From: Mactromeris polynyma
Taxonomy: Eukaryota; Mollusca; Bivalvia; Venerida; Mactridae
Assembly (NCBI GenBank): GCA_032209605.1
Contig: JASFXZ010000003.1
Location: forward strand, 31,460,762 to 31,524,761
DNA: 64,000 nucleotides
Reading direction: 5' to 3'
Part shown: positions 62,677 through 64,000 of the stretch, piece by piece
Numbering within the stretch: position 1 is the stretch's first letter
How the letters are laid out: every line of letters starts with the position of its first letter
Program-made: the position numbers and the translations under genes
The notes under the pieces: generated by a model
What the model was told of the DNA's origin: nothing
Databases searched by the model: none
What the model saw: only the letters and a program-made list of their open reading frames with translations

Positions 62677-64000
62677 CATCCTTTCATTTGATGCGGAGTC
62701 AAATGTCACACTAGGCCCTAACCAAGGCTCTACTAACTGAGCTTACAGGGCTGACTAATACATGTTTATGACACTGATTGTATTGATGACAGGTGTAGAA
62801 GAAATGTATTCAGTTTTCAAATACGATTCGGTTTTCCCTCAAGCAATAGTAGATTCAACATCAATAAATACGAATTCGTGGTATTTTCTACTTCGGTAGG
62901 TATTAACAAAACTTGTATTCATTATGAATCACTCAGAAAAGTATGAACATGTAACATTATATAGGCTGCAGAATGAGGGTGCATACCCGGGTTTAAAGGT
63001 ACATATGATTCGTAAATATGAGAAATTGGTGGTAAAATGCCTTCATACTGTTTCCCAAAACGACAAATACATGAATCCGATACAGGTTTTAAGAAGGTAG
63101 CAATACATTGTGTTAGAGTACGTCTGAAGGCATTAGCATGTGGTTTTCTCAAAATTATCACTTGGCATATTTTGGTCGAAAATAAGACTACATACCTTTA
63201 AAACAAGCATGCATGCATGGCCATGACCCAAGTTACGATTGAAAAGGGTAGACATGAAACTGGATACATGTATTTATAAGCTTTATGTGCACAGAAAACA
63301 TTCTTCTGCTTACGGTTTGTCCCGCATGTATCAAATACACATTACCACCTCTACCCACTGTCTAGATATTTTCTTCATGACCTTGTATTTGTCAATGGGA
63401 TTTACAACACGTATACTCGTACATGGTCCAAAACAAAATAAATGTTGGAGGTGATATGTTACGCATTTGACGGATGGTACCACGTATGAGATCAAATATA
63501 ATAATTGCCATTATTAACGATCAAGCTACCGTATAACATTTGTGCAACACCATAGGTAGCTTACATGCAAAACGAAGTGCGTCAATTCACCTTTCTTGTT
63601 CTTGTTTTTGAACATTTATTGCATGGGCCAGTGGAGACAGTTTAAAGTCGGTAACCGCGGCTAATGAACATTCAGGTCCACAATTAAAACGTCATTTGCA
63701 TAAACTTGACTTGTTTTGTGGATTTAGCTGCTTCTTGCAATAATCAGGTACATATTTCGTAGTTTGTTTGTTTATTATTTTGCTTTCACTTAATAAGGAT
63801 GCATTTTGACAAATCCACATTAAACATTATTTTGTTTCAGATTTATCGCAAAAATTGGTGGCTAAATACAATATACAAGATGCGCAATTTATTGCAGTGT
63901 TCATTATATTCATTTCATGACCGGTGAATGGTGTCCACAACAGCACATCCCAAGGTCAATCAAAGAAACTGTTTATGTAATGAACAATATGCGAACACGA
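62677..64000. other. Intergenic right edge, no gene recognised
   Basis: No exon found. A minus-strand frame at 62922-63161 reads through without known similarity. Confidence 0.35.

Noticed and set aside
62922..63161. 79-aa minus-strand ORF
   Set aside because: No homology recognised and no neighbouring exon structure.

Overview
The window is animal nuclear DNA, most likely from a bivalve or closely related mollusc. It is AT-rich, genes are cut by many GT-AG introns, and the gaps are crowded with tRNA-derived SINEs, decayed non-LTR retrotransposon ends, inverted-repeat DNA elements and dispersed repeats of a type I associate with bivalve genomes. The mollusc placement is inference from protein resemblance and repeat style; no database was searched.

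Layout. About 1-3.3 kb: gene-poor flank with a SINE. 3.4-17.6 kb (+): a complete 20-exon IRE1 (ERN1) gene, the ER unfolded-protein sensor kinase/RNase, which I could join in one frame from signal peptide to RNase domain (902 aa). 17.6-22.5 kb: its 3' flank with a 54-bp minisatellite. 22.6-24.1 kb (-): a single-exon C2H2 zinc-finger protein. 26.75-29.75 kb (-): a five-exon RPP21 (RNase P/MRP subunit) gene. 31.5-32.45 kb (+): a small two-exon gene for a cysteine-rich secreted peptide, with TATA box and poly(A) signal. 32.6-42.9 kb: inverted-repeat elements, a frameshifted THAP-domain remnant and LINE remnants. 43.0-44.15 kb (-): an intronless orphan class A GPCR. 45.9-48.3 kb: foldback elements, one inserted into a decayed reading frame. 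48.3-52.7 kb: a large satellite whose ~59-bp unit is itself a hairpin. 53.2-59.4 kb (-): the first three exons of a caffeoyl-CoA-type O-methyltransferase, frameshifted, split by a ~4.8-kb element and followed by a LINE remnant and the satellite instead of its remaining exons. 59.4-64 kb: repeats and no recognisable gene.

The genes are unrelated housekeeping, regulatory and signalling loci, not a pathway cluster. The most unusual material is the repeat architecture: several elements end in inverted arrays of short degenerate units (types ACTCGACCCCT, ACTTTTCAACCCC and CTTACAATCTCGGCCC), and the hairpin satellite has a ~416-bp higher-order period.
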